Source: Ophthalmolycus amberensis
Lineage: Eukaryota > Chordata > Actinopteri > Perciformes > Zoarcidae
Direction of reading: 5' to 3'
Assembly: GCA_024529925.1 (NCBI GenBank)
Contig: JAFEUB010001205.1
Coordinates: 930,001 to 994,000 of the forward strand
DNA length: 64,000 nucleotides
Below the pieces are notes generated by a model. The model was given only the letters and a program-made list of their open reading frames with translations, was not told the DNA's origin and searched no databases. Positions 1-13,000 of this stretch are shown here, one piece after another. Each line of letters opens with the position of its first letter. Position 1 is the stretch's first letter. Position numbers and translations under genes: made by a program.

Positions 1-302
1 TTGTGCCTAACAATAAAATCATTGATTAAAAATGTTTTTCCTGACAGAGACCTGACATTTAATAAAGCTAAGTTTAATGTGGTTAAAGCTTTCTTTGCCC
101 AATTTATTTGGACAGGCTGACGAGGAATGTATGCTAAGTTTGATAAGTTTGCAGGTTTACTATTGTTTCTTCGCAGCCTCACCTTTCTTTTTCTATAAAC
201 TTGCAAGACAGGAATTGAAGCGGCTAGCTGCATACAGGGCCCCGACTTTTCCTGGAGAGAGTCATTGGTATCATTAGCCCTGTAGCCTGGACCCAGAAGA
301 TA

Positions 303-1003
303 TCAATTATTTCCTCCATCAGGTAGGGGAGACAGAGGACGGTTGTAGAGCCGTCGGGGAGTGTGAAGAGGTGTGTGTTTGGTTCCAGCAATGACCAGCT
401 CTTTCATGTTGTCAGTGAACTCCAGGTGGGGGGAGGATGGGGAGAGTGTGAGAGAGGATTGCGATCCAAAGTATGGACCCGAAATAGCTGGGGAGGGAGG
501 TAAAGACTCCGCGTCTAGGAAGAGTGGGGAAAGTGGGAGATCGGAGGCGAAGGCGGTCCCTGATGATGAGGTTGGAGACTCCTCCTTTTGGCTGTCGTTA
601 GGCGGGGGCATCCTTCCCGTAAGGTCTCCATGGCGATGCTGTGTGGTTATCTCTTGTTTAGACTCCTCTTGTATCTTGTCCTTGGCAGTAGGGACAGACG
701 GGTGACGCAGGGAGAAAAACAGGTTAGAGGTAAACAGTTTTACCCCTGACTTGTTCAGGCAAATTCCATGCGCTGCAAAAAGATGTCTGCGCTCCCAGAA
801 AAGGTAGAAATTGTTGATAAAATGTACTGAATGGTCAGCACATGCAGTTGACAGCCATCTGTTCAGTGCAAACAGCCTGCTGAATCCTTCATCTCCTCCT
901 CTGACTGGTGGAAGAGGGCCACTGATAAACACCTCAGCCTTGACAGAGCTGACTGTGTTTAACAGATCAATAAAGTCTCGCTTCAGAACTTCAGACTGTT
1001 GTT
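303..1003 (-). mobile_element. Retroelement ORF1 fragment, esterase-like (SGNH-hydrolase type)
   Basis: An open frame of about 230 codons runs on the minus strand from about 1003 to a stop at 303, without an internal break. It contains the motifs SGPLPPVRGGDEGFSRL, ALNRWLSTACADHSVHF and GICLNKSGVKLF. I recognise these as the C-terminal part of a lipase/esterase-like ORF1 domain that is common in fish non-LTR retroelements; this rests on memory, not a search. The last about 100 residues are Ser/Pro rich. The frame begins directly after a stop codon at the border of the neighbouring GATAA-type repeat, so the upstream part of the domain, with its catalytic Ser and GTND-like block, is missing. 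It is not a host gene: there is no start context and no flanking exons. The exact LINE clade is undetermined. Confidence 0.6.
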
Positions 1004-1178
1004 AAGATAAGATAGGATAAGATAATCCTTTATTAGTCGCTCAGTGGGGAAATTACAGGATTACAGCAGCATTGCTCACAAGTAATAAAATAAAAGATAA
1101 AAATCAAGTAATATAATAAACTAAACAGTTTTTTTTTACTAAACTAATAAAGGATTATCTTATCTTATCTTATCTTAT
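1003..1178. repeat. Inverted repeat with pentanucleotide (AAGAT)n arms
   Basis: The left arm (1003-1037) and right arm (1142-1178) are near-perfect reverse complements. Each combines a few AAGAT units with the block ATCCTTTATTAGT. About 100 bp of AT-rich sequence separates them. This block-plus-short-tandem-tail arrangement is typical of the 3' ends of fish retroposons, here in head-to-head orientation. The family is not assigned. Confidence 0.7.
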
Positions 1179-2820
1179 GTTACCGTCACTGGAGGCATGG
1201 AGGGAGGACAGTGAGATGAAAAAGATATGCCATCATCACTATCGGCAAAGGATGTATGAAATAAATGAAGTGGCCTAAATGTTAACTGTCTGTCTTGATC
1301 AAATTGAACTTTCATTTATTTACTGAACTAGATCTAAATGATAGGATGTCGGGCTTATTTTCAGCCAGGCAGAGACAGCATTTAAAGCTCATAGTTAAAC
1401 AGGATGTGGCAAGATGCCAGAACCTTCTCTGTTTGATTTCTGTGGGTACATTTATATGACCTTTATTCCTCCAAGGTTCCTGGAGCTGATCGTAAACATG
1501 CCGTGAATCACATTCTCTAGTAAAGTATAACCAGACTCAAATAGCACCTCTCTAGAAACGACGTCACGACCGGGTTTCACAATAATAACGAGATAAAGAG
1601 CAATGAGATAGAAAAAGAAACACAGCATGATTGAAAACATGGAAAATAAAGTAAGCAAAGGTCTGAAAGCACATCTTCAGCTGCTTTTTTAAGAATTAAT
1701 GCAAAATATTTAGGAGCCACGAACTGTGGCTGAACTCAAAGGTTTGGTTTTAGAGCTCGGTACGACCTACAGTTGTCACAAACAAATAAATAGCTTGATT
1801 TTTATTCAAATACAAACATTCAATCTGTACTAATAACAAGTGTATAAAAATAATGAAATGATACAATTTAGTTTGTACAGCCTTTTGATTTTCTTTTATG
1901 AAAATCTTCCTGATCAATAAGTTCCCTCGGAGCTTCAGATTTAAAGTGCAAGGTGTGTGACAGAGGAGGTACCGCTGATTAATGAAAGAGGTTCCTCTTC
2001 GGGTTCACCGAGAACTCGCTCAATCATTCTGTGTAGATAAAAAAATATATAGGATTAAAAATATGAACTTGTTGACAAGAATAATTAGTCATTATTAGTC
2101 TCTTGAGAGGCATAATAAGTGTTTGGGTTGTCCGTCCGGTCCATTCATGTGAAAGGGTTATCTATCTTAGTTTGTGGTCTACAGTTTTGAAGCTTCTAGT
2201 TCAGCGTTTTTGCCGTCGCCATCTTGTTTATTTCTTGCTTTTTTACAACCAGAAGTGACATGAGAGGGTGGAGCTAAGTTCAACTGTACGCGTGATAAGA
2301 CATTCTTCGGTGACCGAAAGGTTACAATTAACTTACTCTTATTAAAAATACTCTGTGAAACTTCTAAGACGCAAAACACAGCTAACTCCCAGACCGGACA
2401 ACGCCATGGCAGTGACCTGTCAATCACAGTAAGCCCCGCCCTAAAGCATACTCTGCTTTATGGTCTATTTGACTCTAAATGGACCATAATGTACTAAATG
2501 AACATCATGCTGTGTTGAAGAAGACTTGGCCAGTAGAGAGAATGCAAGTTTAAGGCACTTCTGCATCGGCTTCACTTTTCAAACCCGAACGAATGCATAA
2601 CGTTGATTGTGATGATTTCATACACATGTCTAAAAGTGTAAAATGATGAATGGATTTTGGACGGATGCGGATGTAAGATGCAACTTGACTGGTTGGGCGG
2701 AGCAACTGCGAGGTGCTAAGTCAAGTTAATTCCTCAACAGCAACAATGCATTTGAGCAATTCCAATCACATTTGTACAGAATACAGAGAATTACATCTCC
2801 ATTGCATGAACACACCGTAC
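1179..2820. other. AT-rich non-coding stretch, presumed tmprss2 3' region
   Basis: No convincing exon or RNA gene is visible. The stretch should contain the last tmprss2 exon and 3' UTR, because the exon ending at 2821 finishes at a splice donor just short of the expected protein end. One weak candidate is the minus-strand acceptor near 2183 followed by three codons and TAA, but its polypyrimidine tract is poor. Around 2630-2720 lies one copy of a dispersed repeat, described separately. Confidence 0.4.
2630..2720 (-). repeat. Dispersed repeat copy (same family as 11.04 kb and 54.1 kb)
   Basis: The minus-strand reading of the 54,090-54,130 copy resembles this segment: both contain TTTTGGACGGATG followed within 25 bp by GCAACTTGACTG. 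Three copies in one window indicate an interspersed element. No coding capacity is seen. Confidence 0.55.
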
Positions 2821-5800
2821 CTGCATTTGTTCATATATCCAGTTGATAAAGTAGGTGACATTGCCGTAGACTCCCGGCTTGTTCCTCAAAGCACATCCGA
2901 TCCCCCAGCTAGTGTCCCCTGCCAGCCACCATACATCTCCCTCCTTGACCACCAGGGGCCCTCCACTGTCACCCTGCAGGAGACCACATCTCAGGTCAGT
3001 GTGTTTGTGTGCGTTGAAGTGACAGAGAGAACCAACTCAGACTAACCTGGCACGTGTCGACTCCTCCCTGCAGCTTGCCGGCACAGATCATGGTCTCAGT
3101 GATTTTTCCATTCAACACCTGAGCGGTGTTACAGGTCTCTCTGCTGTAGACGGTCACCTGGGCCTGATTCAGTCCGTCCGGGGTTGGTCCTGAGAAATAT
3201 GAATGATTACCACATACAGTTAGCTCAGTCAAGAATTGAAAAAGCACTGTTCCCTTAGTTGGACTTTCAGCCTTAAAAAAAGGGGGCCCTAAGAGATTTT
3301 GGACAAATCTAGAGAGGAGGAATGAAAAGTTCAGAAAACTACTCATGGGAAGTTGGAAAATATATCGACCATATGAGTGCAGCGCTCCCCATCCTGTGAT
3401 CCAGGCTTGACGTCCAGCAGAGAGGTCCATGCCAGTGTTGGGGAGACACACTGGCTTCACCGTTCCTGAGACAATAAACATGTCTTCAATTTTTGCCGTT
3501 ACCAATGAAGAAATTATCTTTCAAATGGTGAAACATAACTTTGGCTTGCAAATACTCACTTGTGATTTCAAGAGGCGCATCGAGCTTCAGGAGAGCAATG
3601 TCATTGTCGTTAGTTTCCGTGTCAAACTTTTCATGACTGATAATTTTGTGAACTGTTTTGCCAGTGCTGAACATCATCTGATACAAGCTCACATCACCTG
3701 ACTGAACCCTCCACAGTCCGGGATGAGAGTACCTGCCAAGAGGTCACAAACAGTCAGAGATAGGGAAAAGTATTTTCTGAATGTCTATCGCAAGACAGTG
3801 AAAAATTAAAAATATTGACAACGAAATGCAAATAGTATAAAGGGACCTTAACTAAAGACGAGGCACTCACTTTTGGAAGCAGTGTGCAGCCGAGAGGATC
3901 CAATAAGGGCTGATGATGGAGCCTCCGCAAATGTGTTGAAGGTTGATCTGGAGACTGACCTGCCACGGCCAGGCCCCTTTGGCTGCCTGCGTACCACCCA
4001 CAATGCGAGCACTGGGGGCCGCTGAACTTACTCCGCATTCTGAGGGGGGGGGGGGGAGAAGCTTGATTTAACAAAAAAACGGTGCTGCTCTCTTAGATAT
4101 TTGGTCCCTTTATCCAGAGGAAGTACCACTGTCTGGATGGATAATCCCATTTTCAGAACTTTGCTCTTGTCACCTAAATTCCTACATATTTCAGTGCTGC
4201 AGTTATTTCCAAAGTGAAACAATATTTTACCAATACATTGAAGCTTGACTGCTGTGTCGAAGCAAAGGAGGCTGCAAAGGAAAGGATGACAGAAATTGAT
4301 ATTCAAGACAAGAAAAATCGACACTTATTTCGGAGTTCTACATTTACACCGTGTGGAGTAAGACTGATTCAGTTGATACTGTGTAGGGTAAATATGCAGT
4401 GATAAGCGGGGTGTTGTACCTGTGTGAGAGCTGGGACTGTATCTGTGATCCATGGTTACTTCCAGGCTTCAGCCTCATGTATCCCTTCGAGGCCAAAGAA
4501 CCTGCACTGGTTTTGGTGGAGGACACATAATCCTGCCTGTGGGATGGACAAACGTGTGATCAGCGAGGGAAGATCAACACACTGAAAAAGTTCAGTCAGT
4601 CAAGTCATGCGTTGTTAATATGACGGAGGTTCCTCCCAGACTGCAGCGATAAAAAATATGTTAATCTGCACAATGTTTTTCATTTTTTTACTAAATCAGT
4701 TAAGGCACTTTCTTTAAAATGACTAAGAGGAACTTTAATTTTTATTTTGAATCTCTAATTTCACTGCATGCAGTAGGGTCTGACAGTCTGCTGTGCCTCC
4801 CTTCCCTCCAGCGGGCCCAGCAGTAGGGCCTGGGTCTCTGAAGGGAATCTCTGCTCCTGGCCGGAGGAGGAGCCGCTGCTGCCGGGCGCTGAGCTCTCCT
4901 CCTCCCGCCGGAGCTCCGACTACAGGTCAAGGAGCTGCCGGAGCTGGAGTCTGGAGTCTGAGCTGAAGGAGTTTACTGGTGAACCTTCATGATTTTGTCT
5001 GATTTTGCAAGGAATCCACTAGCAGTTAAAAGTGTTGTGCAGCAGCTAGACTCTGCAGAATGGGGGCGTGAACAGTGGTGAAGAAGGCCATCAGCACCTC
5101 TTGTACCCCATCTGCTCACACACAGCTCTCCCGTAGTTGTTGTTCCAGTTTTCAGCACACACCGGCATCCACGTCTGCCCGTCTGATGAGTAACCCTCCA
5201 GCATGAAGTTGGTCCCGTGGAGGCGAACTGTGAAGCAGACCGGACAACGCTTTTTAGCCGCCATGACGTTCACTGACTGAATGTACGTATGCGTGTGTAG
5301 GTGCTGATGTTAACTCCTCACAGCACTGAGATTCATCCTCTCCGTGAGGACAGTCCTTTACACCGTCGCACCACTGGGAGGGGCTCAAACACTTCCCACC
5401 AGTTCCACACGACTTCCCCATTAAACACTGGTAGTACACTGCAAACACACATGCACAGCGTACAGCACACACGCAACAGCACACAGGAAATCAAACTCAT
5501 GCGATGACAAAAAAACATTGTATGCGGCTACAAAGATCTTCCAATGAACTTACAGAAGTACCAGAGCAAGAGGCCGACGATTGCCAAGATGAGAAGCACA
5601 GACAGGGATGCACACAGGATATATTTCACCTGACATTTCTTTGTTCCTGCAACGCAAGACAAACAAAGGTTTTGGGATGACACTGATTAAGTAAAAGAAA
5701 TATACCAATTGCATGCTCCACAAGATTTGAATAATGTCACACATGCAAACAGGTCTTAGCAGATACAAAAGCTAAACGTACTGTAGATCTGAAACACAGT

Positions 5801-7609
5801 TTAAGTCTCTAACACAAAACTAACTGAGCTGCATAATGTTTATGAAGAATATAAATGATATGACTACAACTTAGAGGGCTTTGTGTTGATGCTAAATTGC
5901 TTTCTTTTAAATCTACTGTATTGTCCTATAACTTTCCATAAATGTCTTTATGTTTCAAAACTATAACACCTTCATAAAGAGTATAAAAAGATGATTAAAA
6001 GAGAAGTAGTCATAGCAGCCTAATAACAAACTGAAGAGAGGCTACAGCATCATTTTGGAAGAGCAGGGTTTTGTCTTTGATGTTTTTCTCATCCTAGATC
6101 AATACTATATTTAATCTTATAACTATTCTATGTTCGCCATCATTTTGAATGCAAACTTTAGTGGATTATGTAACAATGATGGTCCGTTTACATAAAGCAG
6201 ACATGATAGGGGGTTGGAGTTGTTTTCCCAGTCAAGGAGAGGGTCCATTGAAAGCTGGGGAGGCCTGCGGGGAGATCATGCGTTCGGCCGTGAGTGCGTG
6301 TATCTGTCTGTCCGTCCACGGCTACTACTGTCCGTCTACTGCTGCACCGATCAGACTAATATTTCCTTTGCATATTTATGACTGTTTGCTCAAGGACCTC
6401 TCGTGGTTGTGGTGATTGATACTTTTTATTGACTGCTGACTCCGCCCCCCTCTTAACCGGCCGACAGGCTCCGCCAGTGACTTGGGAGGGGCTCTGAAGA
6501 CACACCTTGCAGAGACATGCATTCTATTGAGTGAACTTTTTGTTTGTTTAAACAGTGAACCATAAGGTTCCGCTGCCTTCCCCATCACAATCATTTAAAT
6601 GCACGATATATTTGTCACCAATGTGATGAGAAAGTGCTTGAAACATGGCCATAATGGGTATTTAAAATATCGCTCCAATTATTTTCTTTCTAACATAATG
6701 ATCTTTGTGAGGTAATTCATTTTATACACAGTATATCTCAGTAACTAGAGTCCCATTGGTTTAATGTTGGACCATGTGATTTTTTATAAACCACAGACAC
6801 TGTGGTTATGGAATAATAGTTCTGTCCATTATAAAACAGCAGCACAATAATAGAGCACAATCAGGGAAGAGTGATACAATTAGAAAAGTCACTCTTACTT
6901 TACATAGCAATGATATTTCTCACATTACCTATTGTAGCTGCGTTCGTAAGGCTGCAGCAGTTTGTTTTTCTGCTCATGAATTCAACCTTTCATATGTAAA
7001 AGAAAGAATATGTTATATAGTCAAGCTGAAGGCAGACTTTCTGTTTCTAAAGTATGAATACAAATAAGTTAATCATTAAATGAGGTGCTTTTGTTCTGGA
7101 TATTTGCCTTCTGACTGATTGGAACCACCTTTGTATTCCACGCGGTATCGCTTTACAAAAGGCTCATGACACAACATGAGTCATCCGTTTTCTGCACCTG
7201 TCTTTCGTCCCGTGTTATGCGGCGCTCCAGGTGTCACGGTGTGGTGGGTGTTGATGGTTTGGGGAGACACAGCAATGTAGCTGGGGGTCACTTGTGGGAG
7301 GTAAGGGTATATACCCTGCTGGGGGGCACTAGGAGGGGGTCTCCTTTCCTCATGCTGGAAACCTACGTTGTCATAGGTGGGACCATTTGCCTGCAGATAC
7401 AGTAAATAGATTTCATTAAAACATATTCTATCGATAACACAAGGTGATCTGGATTTACTCAAAAAAATCAATCATTTCACATTAGAAGATATGGTGATCA
7501 GTGGTGTGAAATAAGGAGTAAACTGTTCAAAATAAATAGAGAAAATATATGGAAACAACGGAAATATTGTCTTTTGCTATGAAACTGAACTTACCTGATA
7601 ATCATTCAT
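2821..7609 (-). CDS. tmprss2: tmprss2-like type II transmembrane serine protease
   Basis: This is a cell-surface trypsin-like serine protease. Coding exons in transcript order: 7595-7609 (MNDYQ), 7198-7390, 5554-5646, 5322-5438, 5098-5227, 4420-4536, 4231-4271, 3871-4039, 3560-3732, 3370-3465, 3047-3189 and 2821-2973. All have AG/GT borders and matching phases, and total 1440 nt (480 codons), close to the roughly 490 aa of the family. Order of parts: Pro-rich cytosolic tail with YDNV; one membrane span (exon 5554-5646, ILCASLSVLLILAIVGLLLW); LDL-receptor class A module (CDGVKDCPHGEDE); SRCR domain over three exons, one of only 41 bp; then the protease. Visible protease motifs are the activation site R-IVGG, the catalytic His in SAAHC, the Asp in NDIALL, the Ser in GDSGGP, and the S1 Asp in GVDTCQ, which predicts cleavage after Arg/Lys. 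The last few codons after QMQ lie in an unresolved terminal exon. Other TMPRSS members are less likely given the single LDLRa plus SRCR layout. Confidence 0.88.
5647..7197. other. tmprss2 intron between the cytosolic-tail exon and the membrane exon
   Basis: About 1.55 kb of AT-rich intron. I see no exon, RNA gene or clear repeat in it. Confidence 0.7.
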
Positions 7610-8003
7610 AATGGAACTGGTTACACTGCCTGGGGAGGGAGACTGTGGAACGTCCAAAAGATTACAAAGCATTTTAATCAAAATGAGCGAAGAACTCACG
7701 AGTACAGTATGCGACATGACTCACCTTATGACTAAACTGGAGCATAACTTACAGCAATTTTCAGAGAACAAAACTATTAGATTGAAAAACTTGCTCAGTA
7801 AAATAAGGTCACAAGAAAGAACATAAAAAATATATAGCAGAAATACACATTTTCTTCCAAAACACTGATAATTCCCAGGTTTTAAAGAAAGAACTCCAAA
7901 TGTCAAAAACACAATTTCAAAAACGCTCCCACGCCACCCGAGTACGCTGACCAAACAGTTAAAAAACCCATTTATCCACATTGGTCACCAAATTTCCACC
8001 TAC

Positions 8004-8075
8004 CTTGAAATTTCCACAAATTCTTTCAGCACTCTGACTCTGATGTCCGTGTGTGTCTCTCTCTCTCCCCCCTCC
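8004..8075 (-). promoter_or_regulatory. Putative tmprss2 untranslated first exon and promoter side
   Basis: A strong donor (AAG followed by GTAGGT on the minus strand) lies at 8003/8004. A pyrimidine-rich stretch (TCTCTCTCTC, then C-rich) follows at about 8055-8095. Position and orientation fit a 5' UTR exon that splices to the exon containing the start codon at 7609. The 5' end is a guess and no TATA box is evident. Confidence 0.4.
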
Positions 8076-8095
8076 CCTCTCCCTCCCCTCAATAC

Positions 8096-9725
8096 CATGC
8101 TGTGTGATATGCATATACTGGGATTTGCACCAATGACATTACCTCCTCGAAACCCTTCTGATTTTACGCAACAGTTGGAAATTAGCCTGTAGAAAAATCA
8201 AATTTTGATGCAGGAAACCTTGTGGAATTTATATTCAAATTACAGACATTCAATAAAAGAACTAGAATGTTGTTGGTTCAATCTGGTCTTTCAAACTAAA
8301 ACTGCACGGAAATTCAAATGTTCCATAAGTCCCACGATAAAGTGCAATTTCTTGAAAAAGTGAAACTAGTAAACGTGTTATATATGTAACTTTCTATATT
8401 ATATACAATATTAACAGTGTGACTGAGAGGAAAAGTCAACAGGTGACAAGCCGTCATTCAGATGGTCCTATAGGACAACAAACAACGGTACAAGTACAAC
8501 AAAGACTTGGTTCTTACATTGCTATTGTCCAATCCGCCAAACAAGAAAAGTCAGAGTTTAATCAGTAACGTAAGTGGGCTTAAAAATACTTTTGTCCAAA
8601 GGACTTTCAGACCCTGTTAATATTTAGCTCAACATTTGATTGCGTTAACTGACAGGAACAGGAAGGAATGAAGGACCAGTCGTCCAGTAAGAGACTGAAC
8701 AGAAATACCTCCCGAGTGACATCACCTCAAACGTAGGATACCTTTTACATACTGCATATAGATATTGATCATTACCTCCCATCACTCACTGTCCAAGGAG
8801 ATGGTCTAAATTAGATGCAAGTATAATGTGGCTCACAAAAACATGTTTTATAGATCAGACTTTTTGCAAAAAGGGTTCAACAAATCTGTAATGTGTGAAA
8901 AAAGGTGCTGGCAGCTAATCGAATGGCTTTAGGTGTTTCGTTTGCACATACAGTTTAAACAGTACCATTCAGAAACAGAGGAACAATTACTAGAGTGTTG
9001 GGGAGATTTAATACATTTTGGGGGACTTTAAAGACCTTTTTAAGGAAGTTAATAGTTACCCAAGTACGAGGAAACTGCAGACCTGGAAATAGAGTTTGTA
9101 ATGATGCCCATAAATTAACTTGGTATAGTTTTCCCGTAAACGTATTAAGAAGAAATGACCAGCTATTTACTACCTGCGTTTTATGAAAAAGCTGAATTAT
9201 TAGATGTTTGCAGCAATTTTCAAAATATTTGAGGTAATTTCCAAAGCGTTACTTGCTCATTATCGCATATTTACCATGAATTTTGCGGACCTGTGAAATG
9301 AAAGTGTGACTTAAATATATTGTGCATTTGTTTGATGGGTATGTTTTGTATAGTATTTGAATAAACAAAATGCATCGTTTGTTGACGGCGTTGTGTATTT
9401 GCAAACCACACGTGTGTTTTACTGAATCCTCGGGCGACGGTTCTGGTTGTTATTTTAAGCTTTGGCAGGAAATAAGCTCCACGATGATAAGCAACGAACA
9501 ATTCAGCTCTGACTGGTTCCGCACTGCAACATGGACAAGTGCACCCAACATTACAGAGGAAATAGCAACATCTAGTGGGCAACTCTGAAACGACAGCGGC
9601 AACATTATTTTACTGTAGTATAACTCTTGTTTTTTTAAAATTAAAAACAAAACAATGTAATATTGTGAAACTTCAATTAATGCAGGTCAAACATTTAATC
9701 AGAGATCAATAACACAAAAGGTTTC
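8096..9725. other. Intergenic region between tmprss2 (5' side) and acat1 (3' side)
   Basis: AT-rich sequence with no supported exon, tRNA or long repeat. Short open frames on both strands around 9270-9650 overlap one another and show no recognisable domain. Confidence 0.6.
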
Positions 9726-9735
9726 ATAAAAATTA

Positions 9736-9741
9736 TTTATT
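9736..9741 (-). terminator. Candidate acat1 polyadenylation signal (AATAAA)
   Basis: TTTATT on the plus strand reads AATAAA on the minus strand, about 270 nt downstream of the acat1 stop codon at 10,009-10,011. Cleavage would be expected about 10-25 nt further on. Other AATAAA-like words occur nearby. Confidence 0.45.
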
Positions 9742-10008
9742 TAACCATTTCAATTCAGGGTTAAATATTAATAAAGGTTTCATTGAACAAAGGAGTGTTT
9801 CAGACACTTGAGTCATGACGTCATGTATGGAGTATGGAGTACTACTTTGCTGCTTGGGTAAGGCCACGGGCACTAAAGCTGTAACAGATGCATTCTTCAC
9901 AGTAAGAAGGGGAGTTTACAGATGCCTGAGCCATTTGGAGTAGACAGCTAGTGAACACAGTTTAACACGCAGTGTTTCAGGGAGACAGAAGTTCCTCCAT
10001 CAAGTTTC

Positions 10009-13000
10009 CTACAATTTCTGGATGAGAATAGATGATGCTCCACCGCCTCCATTGCAGATACCTGCCAGTCCGTACTGGCCCGACTTCAGGCTGTGTACCA
10101 TGTGGCCCACGATTCTCGCCCCAGACATCCTGACAGCAGAAAGAGAAAATACAGCATCAGTGATCAGAACATTTTCTCTATGTACATTTATATCTTGCAT
10201 CTACAATTCACCCTGAAAAGTATGAACACTGAAAGTAAGCTGAAGGTAATTCTGAAGCAAAAATGGGATTGTCGGCTAAAGGCGAATAAAATATGCATGA
10301 AATCATACAGCCATCAGAGTTTAGTACAAGTACTAAAGAAATACACCTGTAAAGAAATACAAAGAAGAAATGCTGATTCATTACGGTCCTGAAAAACCAC
10401 AAACTCTTTAGTTGAAACGTTAAGAACAAGCACCCACAGTACCCTTTACTTTTTGTAAAGGGTACTGTTTGGATAATTTGTCTGAACTTTTGTCTCTTAC
10501 TCGACTGGATCTGATCAAAAAAATTGCAGAACAATCTGTTTCCAGGTCAAAGGGAAGGAATGTACGGTGGAAAACACCATGTTCCTCATTTCAGCTCTGT
10601 TCTTCCTGAAAGAAGCAAAGTGGTCGTGTTTTTGTTCTTTTCTCCTCATTCCAGGTCACACCCATCAGCCACTGGGAGTCTCTCAGCTGCTTACCCGATG
10701 GGGTGTCCCAGTGACACGGCTCCCCCGTTCACGTTGACCTTCGCGGGGTCGATGTCCAACATCTTGATGTTGGCCAGCACGACCACGCTGAAGGCCTCGT
10801 TGATCTCCCACATGGTGATATCCTCCTTCTTCAACCCTGCTGCATCCAGGACCTGACACACAATGGAAGTAGCAGAATAACAGCATGTGGTTGAGGATGG
10901 GACATATTTTTGAACGCGATTAATATTAGTTTAACCTGGATTATAAAAATCTGATTATTCAGGTTCTCTTTTGTGCATTTACAACCACAATACACACGCA
11001 TTAACATAGAAGTATTGCTCAATGGTTGTACGTCTCTGTCAACCAGTCAAGTTGCATTTTACATCCATGTTTGTCCAAAATGTCATCACTTCATAATTTT
11101 ATCCTATCAGACTTTGGTGTGAAATTGTCAGAATTACCATATGAATTGTTAAGTTAAATTCTAAATCAGAGCCTCCGCAATTCCAGGTGACTGTTTGTGG
11201 CAAATATGAAGAAATTCCCTCGAGTTGTTCCTGAGATACGACGTTCCCGAGAATGGTACAGACGGACGGACAACCAGAAAGCAGAATGCCTCCGGTCACG
11301 GCCGTCACCGGAGTTGAGGCATAAATTTGTAAAAGAAGAGAATACACGAGGAATATATAAAGCCTTCCAGGGTAACTGCCATGCCAACAGTTCCATCATT
11401 TCCTGGGATGACTTCATTAAATGTATAACACACAATCGTAGAAACTGCTCAGAAAAGAGCTGAATTGCTAAAGATGTCCACAGACGGACTTTAGGATCAT
11501 ATTGGAGCAGATCCGGGCATTTCATAATGTATCAGTGAAAAACAGTCGATCAAAATCCGATCCTTTGCCCGGTACAGACTCCTTCATTATACTTTTCTTC
11601 ATCAACTGTACCTCTTTTGAAAATCTGGCAGCCGTATTTGGAGTACATGAGTACAACACTAACAGTACCATAGGACTGTAACTATTTGGAGCTCTGAGTT
11701 ACAATATACACCAAGCCACTGCAGTCTCTTTGTGCTGCGTCACTCTATGCACCCACCTGTTCTGTTCTGTTTGGGTAGGGGGAATTATTTATTTACCTAC
11801 TTTTATTCCATCTATTTGTGTATTTTTTCATTTTTAACTTATGTAATTTTTTGTAATGTTTAATGTACTGTGTTCTGTATGCTCTGCACGTTCTCTTGCA
11901 TTGTTAAAATATTCCCCCAAAAAATCGGATCCGTTCATTACTGAACAACTGGAGCTATTCACTCCACATGTCAGCGAGTACGAGTGTTAAAGGTCATTTG
12001 CTGATGTGTTTGGGACGCCCGGGTTGTTCAAATACACGGATTGGCTAAACTCTGACACGGAGCAGTCTGTAATCTGCAAAGAACAGTAAACAAACAGTCT
12101 CAGTTTTAGCTGGCACTGTCACCAGATGAATTGACAAACGTGTCTGGTGACAGATCATATCAGCAGTCAATAACGTTAGCCATCAACATTTAACCTGCTG
12201 TTGTAGGCAGCCGCTATCTGTACTCAGACCCGTGTTCTATAGTCTCAACTGGGCATGGGACAATAAGTCACTGTTATCCTGGCCAAAATAATTGTCATTC
12301 ATCCTGATAATCATTAGAAAATGCTTAAAACTCTTAAAATGGCACTAAAACATAGTGGAATCACTTTACCTTACCGTTTTGTTAGGAAACAAACATTGTT
12401 ATTGCATCGCATATAGGATGCATCTTTTTTGAGTGAACATATTTAGTCAAAAAAACAAAAGTAAACAAGGTACCGGTAATCATAAATCATACGGTCCTCC
12501 CGCATAAGGATAAAAACAACAGTGCGAGTTTTTCCTTTCTTACATAATAACTCCTGTAATCCAGCTCCATCACTTCTGTACCGTGATAGGGAGCCAGACA
12601 GCTTCTTCATGTCACTCATGAGGATATTTCTGATTATCTTGATAATGGAAATTCACCACGATCAACTTATTGATGGTTTTGAATTGTGATCCCTAGTAAA
12701 ATCCTATATTGTCTGATCCCTACACGTCATTTCTCTCAGCAGAGCGCGTCACATAAATTTCAAGAGTCATATCCTCTCAGATTAACTTTCATCCACATCA
12801 CGTCAACTGCTTAAGCTGATTTTGTACAATAGTTCAGTTTTGAATCAGGCCATGATTCAATCAGCATTTAGGTCAATTTAAGCATGAGACCAGATGTTAC
12901 TAAAAGCTACTACTTACATTGACCTGGACTCACCTTTGGTACAGCGAATGCAGGAGCAATGGGGAAATCAATGGGCGCAACAGCAGCATCAGCAAAAGCT

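Noticed and set aside
373..705. Plus-strand open frame opposite the retroelement ORF
   Set aside because: It is the antisense shadow of the minus-strand frame, whose protein text is recognisable.
9271..9650. Overlapping frames on both strands in the tmprss2-acat1 interval
   Set aside because: They overlap one another in antisense and encode nothing recognisable; random open frames in AT-rich DNA.
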